Notes: generated from the letters alone by a model not told the origin. Numbered from the stretch's first letter, positions 45,080-55,140 are shown. The stretch: 64,000 nucleotides of DNA from an uncultured Anaerovibrio sp. (GCA_934196075.1 CAKPVW010000005.1:1-64000), one strand, 5' to 3'. Numbers and translations are program-made.

Positions 45080-45122
45080 TCATACAATTATTATACAAAC
45101 ATTATACAAATATTATACTTAT
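45080..45122 (-). promoter_or_regulatory. Array of 11-bp direct repeats over the cbiM promoter
   Basis: Read on the minus strand, a unit close to NTTTGTATAAT occurs about four times head to tail with an exact 11-base period (45112-45122, 45101-45111, 45090-45100 and a partial at about 45080-45089). It looks like a set of binding sites on one face of the helix. Confidence 0.6.
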
Positions 45123-45140
45123 TTAGGATGGATTTGTCAT
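45112..45140 (-). promoter_or_regulatory. Promoter of cbiMQO
   Basis: On the minus strand ATGACA (45135-45140), a 17-bp spacer and TATAAT (45112-45117). The -10 box is the first of the 11-bp repeat units. Confidence 0.65.
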
Positions 45141-45167
45141 TATTTGTTTTGTACTAAATTAAATTGT

Positions 45168-45216
45168 AACCCCTATATTATGGAAAGAAAATGGCCTTGC
45201 CGTTTCTTTCCATTGC
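45168..45216. repeat. Partial dispersed repeat
   Basis: Inverted copy of the third hairpin of the element at 6890-7030 (TAACCCCTATATTAT followed by a GGAAAGAAA stem). It lies between the divergent cbiM and alaS promoters. Confidence 0.65.
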
Positions 45217-45258
45217 TTTTTTAGTCTGTAAAATTTTGTCAAGGTTGCGTTAAAAATT

Positions 45259-45288
45259 TTGTGCAAAGATAGTAATTTATGCTATAAT
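45259..45288 (+). promoter_or_regulatory. Promoter of alaS
   Basis: TTGTGC (45259-45264), an 18-bp spacer and TATAAT (45283-45288). Confidence 0.7.
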
Positions 45289-45340
45289 AACATGGTTAAA
45301 ATGTATTTTTATAAATCCTTATATTTGGGGGTAGAGTGTT

Positions 45341-47965
45341 TTGAAGAAAATGTCAGGTAATGAATTGAGAGAGGCTTATCTTCAGTTCTTTGCTGAAAAG
45401 AAGGGCCATCTTAGATTGCCAAGTGCTTCTCTGATTCCAGAGAACGATCCTACTTTGTTAATGATTGGTGCCGGCATGGCGCCCTTTAAGGCATATTTTA
45501 CAGGCAAGGTAAAGCCGCCTCGTGGACGTATTACCACCAGCCAGCGTTGTGTGCGTACCGGTGATATTGAAAATGTAGGCCGTACTGCTCGTCATCAGAC
45601 TTATTTTGAGATGCTGGGTAATTTCTCCTTTGGTGATTACTTCAAGAAGGAAGCTATTCCTTGGTCCTGGGAGTTCTTGACTGAGGTACTGGAACTGCCA
45701 AAGGATAAGCTGTGGGCTTCTATTTATCCAAAGGATACTGAAGCAGAGGCTCTTTGGAAGGCACAGCCTGGTTTTAATCCAGATCACCTGGTAAAGCTGG
45801 ATGATAACTTCTGGGAAATCGGCCCTGGCCCATGCGGTCCTGATACTGAGATTTTCATTGATTTGGGTGAGGAAAGAGGCTGTGGCAGCCCTACCTGCGG
45901 TGTAGGCTGTGACTGCGACCGTTATTTGGAAATCTGGAACAATGTATTTACCCAGTTTGATAGAACTGAGGATGGCAAGTACAACGATCTGGAGCACAAG
46001 AATATTGATACTGGAATGGGCCTGGAGCGTATTGCTTCTGTAGTTCAGGGTGTACGGAACAACTTTGAGACTGATTTGCTGTTCCCTATTATTGAGTACG
46101 CTTCCAAGGTTTCTGGTGTGGCTTATGGCGCCAGCGAAGAATCTGATGTTTCCTTGAAGGTTATTGCGGACCATGCCCGCTCCATGACCATTATGATTAT
46201 GGATGGCATTCTTCCTTCCAATGAGGGCAGAGGCTATGTACTGCGCCGTATTCTCCGCCGTGCTATTCGTCATGGCCGTATGCTGGGCATCAAGGATAAG
46301 TTCCTGGAGGGTGCTGTAGATGCTGTTTATGAAATCTACAAGGATGCCAGTGATTTTGGTGCTTTGGGCCAGAAGAAGGATTATATCAAGAAGGTTATCG
46401 CTCTGGAGGAGGATCGCTTCTCTGCAACTCTGGAGCAGGGCATGGAGCTGTTGGATGGCTATATTGCCGATACCAAGGCTGCTGGCAGCAAAGTTCTGTC
46501 TGGTGAGCTGAGCTTCAAGCTTTATGATACCTTTGGCTTCCCTTGGGAGCTGACTGAGGAAATTCTCCATGAGCAGGATATGGAGCTGGATAAGGAAGGC
46601 TTTGACAAGGAAATGCAGGTTCAGCGGGATCGTGCCCGTGCTGCCCGTGCTGAGAATGAGCGTTATGCTATTCCTGATTTGCAGGGTATTGACACTGCTG
46701 CCTTGAAGCATGATCCAGAGGCCAAGTCTGCCAAGGTTGTAGCTATCTGGAAGGATGGTCAGCTGGTGGATGAGCTGAGTGACGGCGATGAGGCTGGCAT
46801 TATTCTGGACAATACTCCATTCTACGCAGAGGGTGGCGGACAGGTTGGCGACAAGGGCGTATTCGTCAGCGAGTTCGGCCGTTTGCAGGCTGTTAATGCC
46901 AAGAAGCTGCCTGATGGCACTATTTACCATGAGTGCTATGTTGAGGAAGGTCAGCTGAAAAAGGGCGAGCAGGTTGAGATTCAGCTGGATGAGGCTAACA
47001 AGCTGGCTTCTGCCCGCAATCATACTGCAACTCATCTCCTGCAGGCTGCCTTGAAGAAGGTTGTAGGAGATCAGGTAAATCAGGCTGGTTCTGCTGTTAA
47101 TGCAGATCGTCTCCGCTTTGACTTTACCAACTTTGAGCCTGTATCTGCTCAGCAGCTGGCTGATGTAGAGGAACTGGTAAATCAGGAGATTCTCAAGGGT
47201 ACTGATGTAGTTATTGAGCATATGTCCAAGGATGAGGCTACCGATAAGGGTGCTATGGCTCTCTTTGGTGAGAAATATGGCGATGTAGTTCGGGTTGTCA
47301 CCGTACCAGATTTCTCTATGGAGCTGTGCGGTGGTTCCCATGTACAGAATGTGGGCCAGATTGGTCTGTTCAAGATTGTCAGCGAGACTGGCGTTGCTGC
47401 TGGTGTACGCCGTATTGAGGCTATTACCGGTAAGGCTGCTTTGGATTATGCCTTTGGCAAGATGGCGGTAGTTAAGGAAGCTGCTGACAAGCTGAAGTGC
47501 CGTGAGGATGAGCTTCTTCATCATGTAGATGGCGTGTTGGCTCAGAACAAGGAAATGCAGCAGCAGTTGAATGCAATTCATGCAGAGCAGGCTAAGGCTG
47601 ATGCCGCAGCGCTCTCTGACAGCGTTAAGACTGCCGGGGCATTTCAGGTAATTGCTGCTCAGGTTAATGCTCAGAGCATGGACGATCTCCGTGATATGGC
47701 AGATATGTCTTGTGACAAGCTTGATACCGGCGTAGTAGTTCTGGCTGCTGTAAATGATGGCAAGGTAAATCTGGTTGTAAAGGCATCCAAGGCTGCTGTA
47801 GCTGCTGGTGCCCATGCAGGCAAGGTTATTAAGGAGGCTGCTCAGCTGGTAGGCGGTGGCGGCGGCGGCCGTCCAGATATGGCTCAGGCTGGCGGTAAGA
47901 AGCCAGAGGGCGTACAGGCTGCACTGGATAAGGCTGTTGAGGTACTGACTGCTCAGTCTAAATAA
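45341..47965 (+). CDS. alaS: Alanyl-tRNA synthetase
   Basis: AlaRS charges and proofreads tRNA-Ala. The 874-residue protein has the class II catalytic core, the editing domain with His-Thr-Ala-Thr-His and Cys-Gly-Gly-Ser-His zinc motifs, and the C-Ala domain with a Gly-Gly-Gly-Gly-Gly-Arg-Pro-Asp-Met signature. The start is TTG 45341, just after a GGGGGTAGAG ribosome site; an ATG three codons later is an alternative. The leader is short and has no T-box. Confidence 0.95.
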   Translation: MKKMSGNELREAYLQFFAEKKGHLRLPSASLIPENDPTLLMIGAGMAPFKAYFTGKVKPPRGRITTSQRCVRTGDIENVGRTARHQTYFEMLGNFSFGDYFKKEAIPWSWEFLTEVLELPKDKLWASIYPKDTEAEALWKAQPGFNPDHLVKLDDNFWEIGPGPCGPDTEIFIDLGEERGCGSPTCGVGCDCDRYLEIWNNVFTQFDRTEDGKYNDLEHKNIDTGMGLERIASVVQGVRNNFETDLLFPIIEYASKVSGVAYGASEESDVSLKVIADHARSMTIMIMDGILPSNEGRGYVLRRILRRAIRHGRMLGIKDKFLEGAVDAVYEIYKDASDFGALGQKKDYIKKVIALEEDRFSATLEQGMELLDGYIADTKAAGSKVLSGELSFKLYDTFGFPWELTEEILHEQDMELDKEGFDKEMQVQRDRARAARAENERYAIPDLQGIDTAALKHDPEAKSAKVVAIWKDGQLVDELSDGDEAGIILDNTPFYAEGGGQVGDKGVFVSEFGRLQAVNAKKLPDGTIYHECYVEEGQLKKGEQVEIQLDEANKLASARNHTATHLLQAALKKVVGDQVNQAGSAVNADRLRFDFTNFEPVSAQQLADVEELVNQEILKGTDVVIEHMSKDEATDKGAMALFGEKYGDVVRVVTVPDFSMELCGGSHVQNVGQIGLFKIVSETGVAAGVRRIEAITGKAALDYAFGKMAVVKEAADKLKCREDELLHHVDGVLAQNKEMQQQLNAIHAEQAKADAAALSDSVKTAGAFQVIAAQVNAQSMDDLRDMADMSCDKLDTGVVVLAAVNDGKVNLVVKASKAAVAAGAHAGKVIKEAAQLVGGGGGGRPDMAQAGGKKPEGVQAALDKAVEVLTAQSK

Positions 47966-47981
47966 TACTAAATAATATGAC

Positions 47982-48030
47982 AAACATTCCCTGATAGTGT
48001 ACAATAAATACATTAGCAGGGAATGTTTTT
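47982..48030 (+). terminator. Terminator of alaS
   Basis: A perfect 12-bp stem (47982-47993 with 48017-48028) and a T run. Confidence 0.85.
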
Positions 48031-48051
48031 GTTTGAAAAGGGATGGTCAAT

Positions 48052-49461
48052 ATGAGCGAGAAGATGGTAATAGATACAGAGGGGATATTGGATAAGGCGG
48101 CTGCCCGCAAATTGTTTGTGGCGGTTATTATTACTTCCTTTATCGGGCCTTTTGCTGGCTCTGGTATCAATGTAGCCATACCGGCTTTGGGCCAGGAATT
48201 TGGGGCTTCTGCTGGGGAGCTAAGCTGGGTGGTCTTTGGTTTTTTGCTGGGTTCGGCTATGTTTATTTTGCCTACAGGGAAGCTGGCAGATATTTATGGC
48301 AGACGGCGGGTATATACCATAGGTCTGTGGCTTTTTGCCAGCACCTTTTTGTTGGGCGCCTGTGCCACCTCAGTAGATATGCTGAATGTGCTGAGGTTTC
48401 TCCAAGGCTGTGTTATGTCCCTGATATTTGGGCCAGGTATGGCACTGCTGGTTTCTTCCCATGAAGCTAGTCAGCGGGGCAGGGTAATAGGCTATTCCGC
48501 CGCTTCTACCTATAGCGGTTTGTCTATGGGGCCGGTTATCTGCGGTTTTCTGTGTGAATACCTTAGCTGGCGCAGTATTTTTCTAGTTACCGGCTTGGTG
48601 GTGCTGATAAGCATTTATTTGTTAAAGGATATTAAGCAGGAATGGTACGGGGATAAGGGTGCCTCCATAGATAAAAAGGGCAGTATCTGCTATCTGGTGG
48701 CAGCTCCTTTGTGGCTGTGTGGCTTGTCTAAAATTACAGAGGGCAGTACCGGTCTGCTGTTGTTGGGGGCTGGTGCCTTGGGGCTTTTGTTGTTTTGGTG
48801 GATTGAGTCCAAAGCAGAGCATCCCTGTCTGGATGTAAGGCTGTTTCATGGCAATCCGGTTTTTACCTTTAGCAATTTGGCGGCGATGCTTCACTATAGT
48901 TCCACCTTTGCCTTGAGCTTTTTGATGTCCCTGTATTTGCAAGTGATTGTGGGTTATACAGCCTCTATGGCCGGCATGATTATCCTGCTGCAGCCAGTGG
49001 TTATGGCGGTTCTGTCCCCTAAGGCTGGGGCCTTGTCAGATAGAATCCAGCCGGGGTTGGTAGCCTCTGTGGGTATGACCATAACCGCCACAGGTCTTTG
49101 GGGAATGTCCCTTTTAACGGGAGATACGCCGATTTGGATTGTAGGTCTGCTTCTGATGTGGATAGGTCTGGGCTTTGCCTTGTTTTCCTCCCCAAATAAT
49201 AATGCTATTATGGGGGCGGTTGAGCAAAAACACTATGGCACTGCTTCCTCTCTGCTGGCAACCATGCGGTTAATGGGACAGTCTACCTCTATGGCGGTAG
49301 TTACTATGATTATAGCCCTTTGCCAAGTACATTCCCTAACCGGGGAGGACAATGTACAGCTTCTGGGAGCTATCCAGATAGCCTTTAGAATATTTGGCTG
49401 TATCAGCATTGTGGCCATATTTATGTCTTTGGTAAGAAATAAGGCAAAGTATCAGGATTAA
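48052..49461 (+). CDS. MFS drug-type exporter (DHA2/EmrB-QacA family)
   Basis: The 469-residue membrane protein has 13-14 hydrophobic segments and the loop 2-3 motif Gly-Lys-Leu-Ala-Asp-Ile-Tyr-Gly-Arg-Arg-Arg, typical of drug/proton antiporters of the EmrB/QacA group. The substrate is unknown. The start at 48052 follows AAAAGGGA; the ATG at 48043 overlaps that site. It stands alone, with no regulator or membrane-fusion partner beside it. Confidence 0.83.
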   Translation: MSEKMVIDTEGILDKAAARKLFVAVIITSFIGPFAGSGINVAIPALGQEFGASAGELSWVVFGFLLGSAMFILPTGKLADIYGRRRVYTIGLWLFASTFLLGACATSVDMLNVLRFLQGCVMSLIFGPGMALLVSSHEASQRGRVIGYSAASTYSGLSMGPVICGFLCEYLSWRSIFLVTGLVVLISIYLLKDIKQEWYGDKGASIDKKGSICYLVAAPLWLCGLSKITEGSTGLLLLGAGALGLLLFWWIESKAEHPCLDVRLFHGNPVFTFSNLAAMLHYSSTFALSFLMSLYLQVIVGYTASMAGMIILLQPVVMAVLSPKAGALSDRIQPGLVASVGMTITATGLWGMSLLTGDTPIWIVGLLLMWIGLGFALFSSPNNNAIMGAVEQKHYGTASSLLATMRLMGQSTSMAVVTMIIALCQVHSLTGEDNVQLLGAIQIAFRIFGCISIVAIFMSLVRNKAKYQD

Positions 49462-49462
49462 C

Positions 49463-49510
49463 TTTATACCCCTTAGATTATGCAAAGAAAATGCCTTTGT
49501 TTGCTTTTTG
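49463..49510. repeat. Partial dispersed repeat
   Basis: Matches the third hairpin of the element at 6890-7030 in inverted orientation (ATACCCCTTAGATTATGCAAAG). Confidence 0.55.
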
Positions 49511-49577
49511 GGTGAATAGACTAGCGGAATTTAGAAATAACTCTGGTCTTTGGGTGGCGTGATTGGTGAAGATAGTG

Positions 49578-49583
49578 TATAAT
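49578..49583 (+). promoter_or_regulatory. Possible -10 box of gatCAB
   Basis: A TATAAT 77 bases before gatC without a good -35 box at the expected distance. Confidence 0.3.
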
Positions 49584-49659
49584 ATTAAGGTGTTTTATTG
49601 AAGATGGTGTATTATGCCCTTTGATATCAACAAGATTCGTAATTTGGATGGTGAGAAAA

Positions 49660-49950
49660 GTGAAAGTTACCAAAAAAGATATGGAAAACGTAGCAGTGTT
49701 GTCTCGTTTGTCAATACCTGCTGACAAGGAAGAGCTTTATACTCAGCAGCTTAGTGATGTGCTGGAGTATGTAGATAATCTCAGCGCTGTTCCTACTGAT
49801 GATATTCAGCCAATGGCTCATGTATTGCCTGTAAGCAATGTGTTCCGTGATGATGTAGTCAAGGAATCCCTTAGTCGAGAGCTGGCTTTGTCCAATGCTC
49901 CATTAAAGGATGATGGCTATTTCCGTGTGCCAAAGGTTTTGGAAGATTAA
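49660..49950 (+). CDS. gatC: Glutamyl-tRNA(Gln)/aspartyl-tRNA(Asn) amidotransferase subunit C
   Basis: GatC is the small subunit wrapped around GatA and GatB. From the GTG at 49660 it is 96 residues, the family length, and begins Lys-Val-Thr-Lys-Lys-Asp-Met-Glu-Asn-Val-Ala. An ATG further upstream at 49648 would add unrelated residues. The full trio gatC-gatA-gatB follows, showing that Gln-tRNA and/or Asn-tRNA is made by the indirect route. Confidence 0.9.
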   Translation: MKVTKKDMENVAVLSRLSIPADKEELYTQQLSDVLEYVDNLSAVPTDDIQPMAHVLPVSNVFRDDVVKESLSRELALSNAPLKDDGYFRVPKVLED

Positions 49951-49965
49951 TTAGGAGGGACAACT

Positions 49966-51435
49966 GTGAAATTGTTTGAACAACCTGCCCATGTCCTCCA
50001 TGACATGCTGGTAAATAAAGAAATAACCTCTCTGGAGTTGACTCAGGCTGTATTGGCTAGAATTGATGAGGTAGAGGGTGATGTGCAGGCATATCTGACT
50101 ATTACCCGTGAGGAGGCTCTGGCCCAGGCTAAGGCTGTAGATGAGAAAATTGCCAAGGGCGAGGAAATTGCTTTCTTGGAGGGTATTCCAGGCGCTATCA
50201 AGGATAATATCTGCACCAAGGGCATTAAGACTACCTGTGCATCTAAGATTCTCCAGAAATTCGTGCCACCATATGATGCCACTGTTATGCAGAAGCTGGA
50301 GGCTCAGAATCCTGTAGTTTTGGGTAAGACCAATTTGGATGAATTTGCTATGGGTGGTTCCACTGAGAACTCTGCTTACCATCCAACCTGCAATCCTTGG
50401 AATACAGATTGTGTACCTGGTGGTTCCTCTGGCGGCAGCGCAGCAGCTGTAGCAGCTGGTACTGCTGTATGGGCTTTAGGCTCTGATACCGGCGGATCTA
50501 TTCGTCAGCCAGCTTCCTTCTGCGGCGTGGTAGGCATGAAGCCAACCTATGGCCGTGTTTCTCGCTATGGTCTGGTGGCCTATGCTTCCTCTTTGGATCA
50601 GATTGGGCCTATTACCAAGGATGTAACTGACTGCGCTCATATTCTTAATATTATTGCTGGTCGTGATGAAATGGATTCCACCAGCTTGGATGTTCAGGTG
50701 CCTGATTTTACCAAGGCTTTGGTTCAGGATGTTAAGGGTCTGAAAATCGGTTTGCCAAAGGAATACTTTGTCAAAGGGATGGATCCAGAGGTAGAAGCAG
50801 CGGTAAAGAATGGTGTTAAGGAACTGGAAAAGCTGGGAGCAGAGGTAGTGGAGATTTCCCTGCCAAATACCGATTATGCTATTTCCACCTATTATTTGAT
50901 TGCACCAGCTGAAGCTGCTACCAATCTAGCTCGTTATGATGGCGTAAGCTATGGTGAACGGGCTGAGGATGCAGCAGATTTGGTGGAGATGATGACCAAG
51001 ACTCGTACCCAGTATCTGGGCGAGGAGGTAAAGCGCCGTATTATGATTGGTAATTATGCCCTTAGTGCTGGTTATTATGATGCTTATTATCTGAAGGCAC
51101 TGAAGGTACGCCGTCTGGTAAAGGAAGATTATGACAAGGCCTTCAAGGATGTGGATGTTATCATCTGTCCTGCTGCTCCTTCTGTTGCCTACAAGATTGG
51201 GGAAAAGATTGCTAACCCATTGGAAATGTATTTGCAGGATGCCTGCACTGTACCTCTTAACCTGGCTGGCTTGCCTGGTATCAGCGTTCCTTGTGGTTAC
51301 AACAAGGACAAGATGCCTATTGGCATGCAGATTATTGGTAAGGCATTGGATGAGGAAACTATCCTGAGAGTTGCCTATACATATGAGCAGAGCCAGTCCT
51401 ACCATGAGGACAGAGCTCAGTTGGGAGGTAAATAA
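49966..51435 (+). CDS. gatA: Glutamyl-tRNA(Gln) amidotransferase subunit A
   Basis: GatA is the amidase that frees ammonia from glutamine. The 489-residue protein has the Ser-cisSer-Lys triad: Lys in Ala-Ile-Lys-Asp-Asn-Ile, and the serines in [10 protein letters not shown]. A strong AGGAGGG precedes the GTG. gatB follows two bases after its stop. Confidence 0.95.
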   Translation: MKLFEQPAHVLHDMLVNKEITSLELTQAVLARIDEVEGDVQAYLTITREEALAQAKAVDEKIAKGEEIAFLEGIPGAIKDNICTKGIKTTCASKILQKFVPPYDATVMQKLEAQNPVVLGKTNLDEFAMGGSTENSAYHPTCNPWNTDCVPGGSSGGSAAAVAAGTAVWALGSDTGGSIRQPASFCGVVGMKPTYGRVSRYGLVAYASSLDQIGPITKDVTDCAHILNIIAGRDEMDSTSLDVQVPDFTKALVQDVKGLKIGLPKEYFVKGMDPEVEAAVKNGVKELEKLGAEVVEISLPNTDYAISTYYLIAPAEAATNLARYDGVSYGERAEDAADLVEMMTKTRTQYLGEEVKRRIMIGNYALSAGYYDAYYLKALKVRRLVKEDYDKAFKDVDVIICPAAPSVAYKIGEKIANPLEMYLQDACTVPLNLAGLPGISVPCGYNKDKMPIGMQIIGKALDEETILRVAYTYEQSQSYHEDRAQLGGK

Positions 51436-51437
51436 AT

Positions 51438-52877
51438 ATGAGCTACGAAGCAGTCATTGGACTAGAAATACATAGTGAGCTGAAAACCAAAACCAAGATA
51501 TTCTGTGGCTGTGCCACCTCCTTTGGTGCGGAGCACAATACCCATGTATGTCCTGTATGTTTGGGCCTGCCTGGTGTATTGCCAGTTTTGAATAAAAGAG
51601 TATTGGAATTTGCTATCAAGGCTGGTTTGGCCCTGAATTGCAAAATCAATAATTTTTCCAAATTTGACCGTAAAAACTACTATTATCCAGATTTGCCAAA
51701 GAACTGGCAGACTTCCCAGTATGATTTGCCAATCTGCGAGCATGGGTATGTAGATATTGAAACCTCCAAGGGCAAGAAGCGGATTCGCATTACCCGCATT
51801 CATATGGAGGAGGATGCAGGCAAGCTGGTTCATTCTGGTAATACTATTAAGGATTCTGAAACCTCTAATGTAGATTACAATCGTACTGGTGTGCCTTTGA
51901 TTGAGATTGTTTCTGAACCTGATATGTCCACTCCAGAGGAAGCTCGTCTCTATATGGAGAAGGTAAAGTCTATTCTCCAGTATATTGATGTTTCCAACTG
52001 TAAAATGGAGGAAGGCAATCTCCGTGCGGATTTGAATGTTTCTCTCCGTCCAAAAGGTTCTGATGTGTTGGGCACTCGTACAGAGATGAAGAATATTAAC
52101 TCCTTTAAGGCTGTTGAGGAAGCTTTGGAGTACGAGATTGAACGCCAGGAAGAAGTTTTGGAGGATGGTGGCCATATTATTCAGGAAACTCGTACCTGGG
52201 ATCCTGATCGTGGTGTAACTCTCTCCATGCGCAGCAAGGAAAATGCCCATGATTATCGCTACATGCCTGAGCCTGATCTGGTGCCTATTATTACTTCTGA
52301 TGAAGAAATTGAGAAGTTTCGTGAGAGTCTGCCGGAGCTGCCTGATGCTCGTCAGGCCCGTTTGGAGTCTGAATATGGTCTTTCCAGCTATGATGCTGGT
52401 ATTATTACCAGCTCCCGCCAGATGGCAGAGTATTTTGACGCTGTAGTAGCTGCTGGGGCTGATGCCAAGCTGGCTGCTAACTGGATTATGGGTGATTTGT
52501 CCAAGAATCTTAATGCTGAGGGTATTGGTATTGAGGACTCACCAGTGGATGCCCAGCGTTTGGGAGAGATGATTGGCTTGATTTCCAAGGGGACTATTTC
52601 CTCCAAGATTGCCAAGAAGGTATTTGAGGAAATGTGGAAGTGCTCTGACAGCCCTGAAAAGATTGTTAAGGATAAGGGCTTGGTACAGATTACTGATACC
52701 AAGGCTATTGAGGCTATTGTGGACAAGGTTATTGCTGATAATCCAAAGGCTGTTGAGGAGTACAAGGGTGGCAAGAAAAAGGCTATCGGCTCCTTGGTTG
52801 GTCAGGTTATGAAGCAGTCCAAGGGCAAGGCTAATCCTCAGATGGTAAATCAGCTTCTGGCGCAGAAGTTGGACTAA
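51438..52877 (+). CDS. gatB: Aspartyl/glutamyl-tRNA amidotransferase subunit B
   Basis: GatB binds the mischarged tRNA and holds the kinase-like activating site. The 479-residue protein begins with the family segment Gly-Leu-Glu-Ile-His-Ser-Glu-Leu, has a CxC...CxxC zinc motif (Cys-Gly-Cys and Cys-Pro-Val-Cys) and a C-terminal YqeY-like tail domain. A hairpin terminator follows. Confidence 0.95.
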   Translation: MSYEAVIGLEIHSELKTKTKIFCGCATSFGAEHNTHVCPVCLGLPGVLPVLNKRVLEFAIKAGLALNCKINNFSKFDRKNYYYPDLPKNWQTSQYDLPICEHGYVDIETSKGKKRIRITRIHMEEDAGKLVHSGNTIKDSETSNVDYNRTGVPLIEIVSEPDMSTPEEARLYMEKVKSILQYIDVSNCKMEEGNLRADLNVSLRPKGSDVLGTRTEMKNINSFKAVEEALEYEIERQEEVLEDGGHIIQETRTWDPDRGVTLSMRSKENAHDYRYMPEPDLVPIITSDEEIEKFRESLPELPDARQARLESEYGLSSYDAGIITSSRQMAEYFDAVVAAGADAKLAANWIMGDLSKNLNAEGIGIEDSPVDAQRLGEMIGLISKGTISSKIAKKVFEEMWKCSDSPEKIVKDKGLVQITDTKAIEAIVDKVIADNPKAVEEYKGGKKKAIGSLVGQVMKQSKGKANPQMVNQLLAQKLD

Positions 52878-52957
52878 AAATATCTTTGAATTTATTCTGA
52901 GATACAAATAGCGGCCATGAAGGGCTTGTATTTTGCCCTATTTTGTGACCGGGCATG

Positions 52958-53010
52958 TACCCTTCACAGACACATTGCCATAGTGGGAAGGTGTCTGGAA
53001 GGGTATTTGT
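52958..53010 (+). terminator. Terminator of gatCAB
   Basis: TACCCTTC-A-CAGACAC pairs with GTGTCTG-GAAGGGTA (52991-53005) in a 14-15 bp stem with a bulge, followed by TTTGTT. Confidence 0.75.
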
Positions 53011-53270
53011 TATGTTCGCAAAAGTCAATTATTTTTCGGAAATTTGGTAGTATTTTGTATTATTGCATACTGTATTTTGGAAAATGGATTCAGCCTTGCA
53101 AATCAGCATTTACAATATTCTATTAATATAGTAAACTAAAGGTTATGTGAAAAGTCTAGATAGCTGTTTATCTGCTTTTGGGGAGAAAACTGGTTATGTG
53201 TTTAAACACATTAAGAATTCATTAAAAGGTCGGATAGGCAGAAAGATAATGTATGAGAAGGAGAGTTGCT
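53011..53270. other. AT-rich intergenic region
   Basis: About 260 bases with no recognised gene. Several TA-rich -10-like hexamers occur but none has a convincing -35 partner. Confidence 0.4.
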
Positions 53271-53849
53271 ATGTCTGAAGAAGAGAGGGTGTTAGATAAG
53301 CGCCAGGAATGGGACTTTATTGTTGCAGGCTGGCCTAGTGAGGTTTGTAAGGTAGATGTGCTGCTCACCGAAATGGAAAAGGAATTAGACGATATGCTGG
53401 AGGTGGCAATTCAGCAAACTATTAGCCGTTGTAAGCGTTATAGTCAAGAACATGATTATCCATTTACCACTTTTCCATTGAATAAGAGCTTGATTTTTTT
53501 TAATCGGGCTGTAGAGGAGCTGGCCGTGCGTGATGTTCCTGCCGAGGAAAAGGGGGATTTTCGCACAGCGCTTACGGAGAGATTCCTTAGATACTTGGAT
53601 GAAATGTTCAATGTTATGCGAACCGATGATCAGCGCTTGAAACTGAAAGTAGCCACTGATCCGGATAGATTTCCGGGAGATATTATTGGTATGGCTTTGA
53701 TTCATCAGTCAGTGCGATATTTATCCAAATATTTGGCCAATCAAATGGAGATGAAGCGGTTGGATTATTTGGCTGTCAATCGTGGCACTATCATAGAACT
53801 GCTAAATAAGCATGTAACCTTGCTGGATTTGGGTAAGGAAATATGCTAG
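53271..53849 (+). CDS. Unrecognised cytoplasmic protein
   Basis: I do not recognise this 192-residue protein. It is soluble, strongly helical and charged, without membrane segments or cysteine clusters. A recognisable middle segment is Phe-Pro-Leu-Asn-Lys-Ser-Leu-Ile-Phe-Phe-Asn-Arg-Ala, and the second half has Arg-Phe-Leu-Arg-Tyr-Leu-Asp-Glu-Met-Phe. The start at 53271 is chosen because AAGGAGAG lies upstream; the frame opens at 53253. It precedes aroC by 75 bases without a clear terminator, so it may be transcribed with it. Confidence 0.65.
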   Translation: MSEEERVLDKRQEWDFIVAGWPSEVCKVDVLLTEMEKELDDMLEVAIQQTISRCKRYSQEHDYPFTTFPLNKSLIFFNRAVEELAVRDVPAEEKGDFRTALTERFLRYLDEMFNVMRTDDQRLKLKVATDPDRFPGDIIGMALIHQSVRYLSKYLANQMEMKRLDYLAVNRGTIIELLNKHVTLLDLGKEIC

Positions 53850-53924
53850 CAAGTTGATTGCTTCAGATTGTCGGTGAAGGGTACATCCTAGAGTAAAGAA
53901 TAAATCTGTTTAAGAGGTGTGTAT

Positions 53925-55076
53925 ATGTCTGTTTTGCGTTTTTTGACAGCAGGTGAGTCACATGGTCAGTGTTTAACTGCCATTGTAGAAGGAATTCCAG
54001 CAGGACTTGCTGTGGATATTGAGGCTATTAATGGTGATTTGGCTCGGCGTCAGCAGGGGTATGGCCGTGGCGGCCGTATGAAAATTGAAACTGACAAGGC
54101 AGAGATTACCAGTGGAATCCGCTTTGGGGAAACCATGGGTGATCCTGTTACCTTGCGAATTGCCAATAAGGACTGGCAAAACTGGACAGATCGCATGAGT
54201 GTTTTTGGGCCTGAATACGGAGAAAAGGTAACAGCTGTCCGTCCTGGTCATGCTGATTTGACAGGTGTATTGAAATATAATCGGGATGATGCCAGGGATA
54301 TTCTGGAGCGGGCTAGTGCGCGAGAAACAGCAGCCAGAGTAGCTGTAGGTGGTTTGTGCAAGGAGTTTCTGGCAGCCTGTGGCATTAAGGTAGTGAGCCA
54401 TGTTGTAAAAATTGGTGGTGTAGCTGTTGATGAAAGTCGTATCAACAGAGAAGAAATAGGCGAAGGAACTTCGGAGCTTAATTGCTATGATCCTGTGGCC
54501 GAGGAAGCTATGAAGCAAAAGATTCAGGAAGCTATGGCTCAGGGAGATACCCTTGGCGGCGTATTTGAGGTTATTGTACGTGGCGTTCCTTTGGGTGTTG
54601 GCAGCCATATTCAGTGGGATCAGCGTCTGGATGGCAAATTGGCTGCAGCTATGATGGCAATTCAAGCCATCAAAGGTGTAGAGATTGGAGCTGGCTTCCA
54701 GTGTGGTGAGTTGCCAGGTAGTGAAATCCATGATGAGATGTTCCTGTCAGATGAAGGACATGTTTATCGTAAAACAAATCGTGCTGGAGGTTTGGAGGGT
54801 GGCATGAGCAATGGCGAGGAAATTGTAGTACGAGCCTGCATGAAGCCGATTCCAACTTTAATGAAGCCGTTGCATTCTGTGGATATTGCTCAGGATAAAG
54901 AGGTATTGGCCTGCAAGGAGCGTAGTGATGTTTGCGCTGTTTCTGCTGCTTCTGTAGTAGGAGAGGCTATGACTGCTATTGTGATAGCTCAGGCTATTCT
55001 GGATAAATTTGGTGGCGATGCCATGTGCGATTTATTGGCTAATATGGAAGCCTACAAAGCTAGAGTTCAGGCTTGA
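53925..55076 (+). CDS. aroC: Chorismate synthase
   Basis: AroC forms chorismate with reduced FMN. The 383-residue protein has Gly-Glu-Ser-His-Gly near the start, the Arg-Pro-Gly-His-Ala-Asp block followed by Asp-Ala-Arg-Asp-Ile-Leu-Glu-Arg-Ala-Ser-Ala-Arg-Glu-Thr, and Arg-Ser-Asp-Val-Cys-Ala-Val. The start at 53925 is preceded by AAGAGGTG. Chorismate is the entry compound of the futalosine route seen at 2618-6736. Confidence 0.95.
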   Translation: MSVLRFLTAGESHGQCLTAIVEGIPAGLAVDIEAINGDLARRQQGYGRGGRMKIETDKAEITSGIRFGETMGDPVTLRIANKDWQNWTDRMSVFGPEYGEKVTAVRPGHADLTGVLKYNRDDARDILERASARETAARVAVGGLCKEFLAACGIKVVSHVVKIGGVAVDESRINREEIGEGTSELNCYDPVAEEAMKQKIQEAMAQGDTLGGVFEVIVRGVPLGVGSHIQWDQRLDGKLAAAMMAIQAIKGVEIGAGFQCGELPGSEIHDEMFLSDEGHVYRKTNRAGGLEGGMSNGEEIVVRACMKPIPTLMKPLHSVDIAQDKEVLACKERSDVCAVSAASVVGEAMTAIVIAQAILDKFGGDAMCDLLANMEAYKARVQA

Positions 55077-55094
55077 GGAATTTTTGGCAAATAA

Positions 55095-55140
55095 CGGAGA
55101 TGTTCAATGTTCGCCACCTCTTATAGATGGTGAAAGATTG
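55095..55140. repeat. Partial dispersed repeat between aroC and aroK
   Basis: Matches the first hairpin of the element at 6890-7030 (GTTCGCCACCTCTTATAGATGG), diverged in its last third. Confidence 0.5.

Noticed and set aside
45123-45340. A T-box leader for alaS, and a cobalamin riboswitch for cbiM
   Set aside because: The conserved T-box bulge and the B12-box were not found; the spaces are mostly promoter boxes and a dispersed repeat.
45458-48013. An 851-codon open frame on the minus strand opposite alaS
   Set aside because: It is the exact shadow of alaS, has no family similarity and is Leu/Ser/Ile-rich, as expected from the complement of biased codons.
52917-53126. A 69-codon frame after gatB
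   Set aside because: It spans the gatB terminator hairpin and has no ribosome site.
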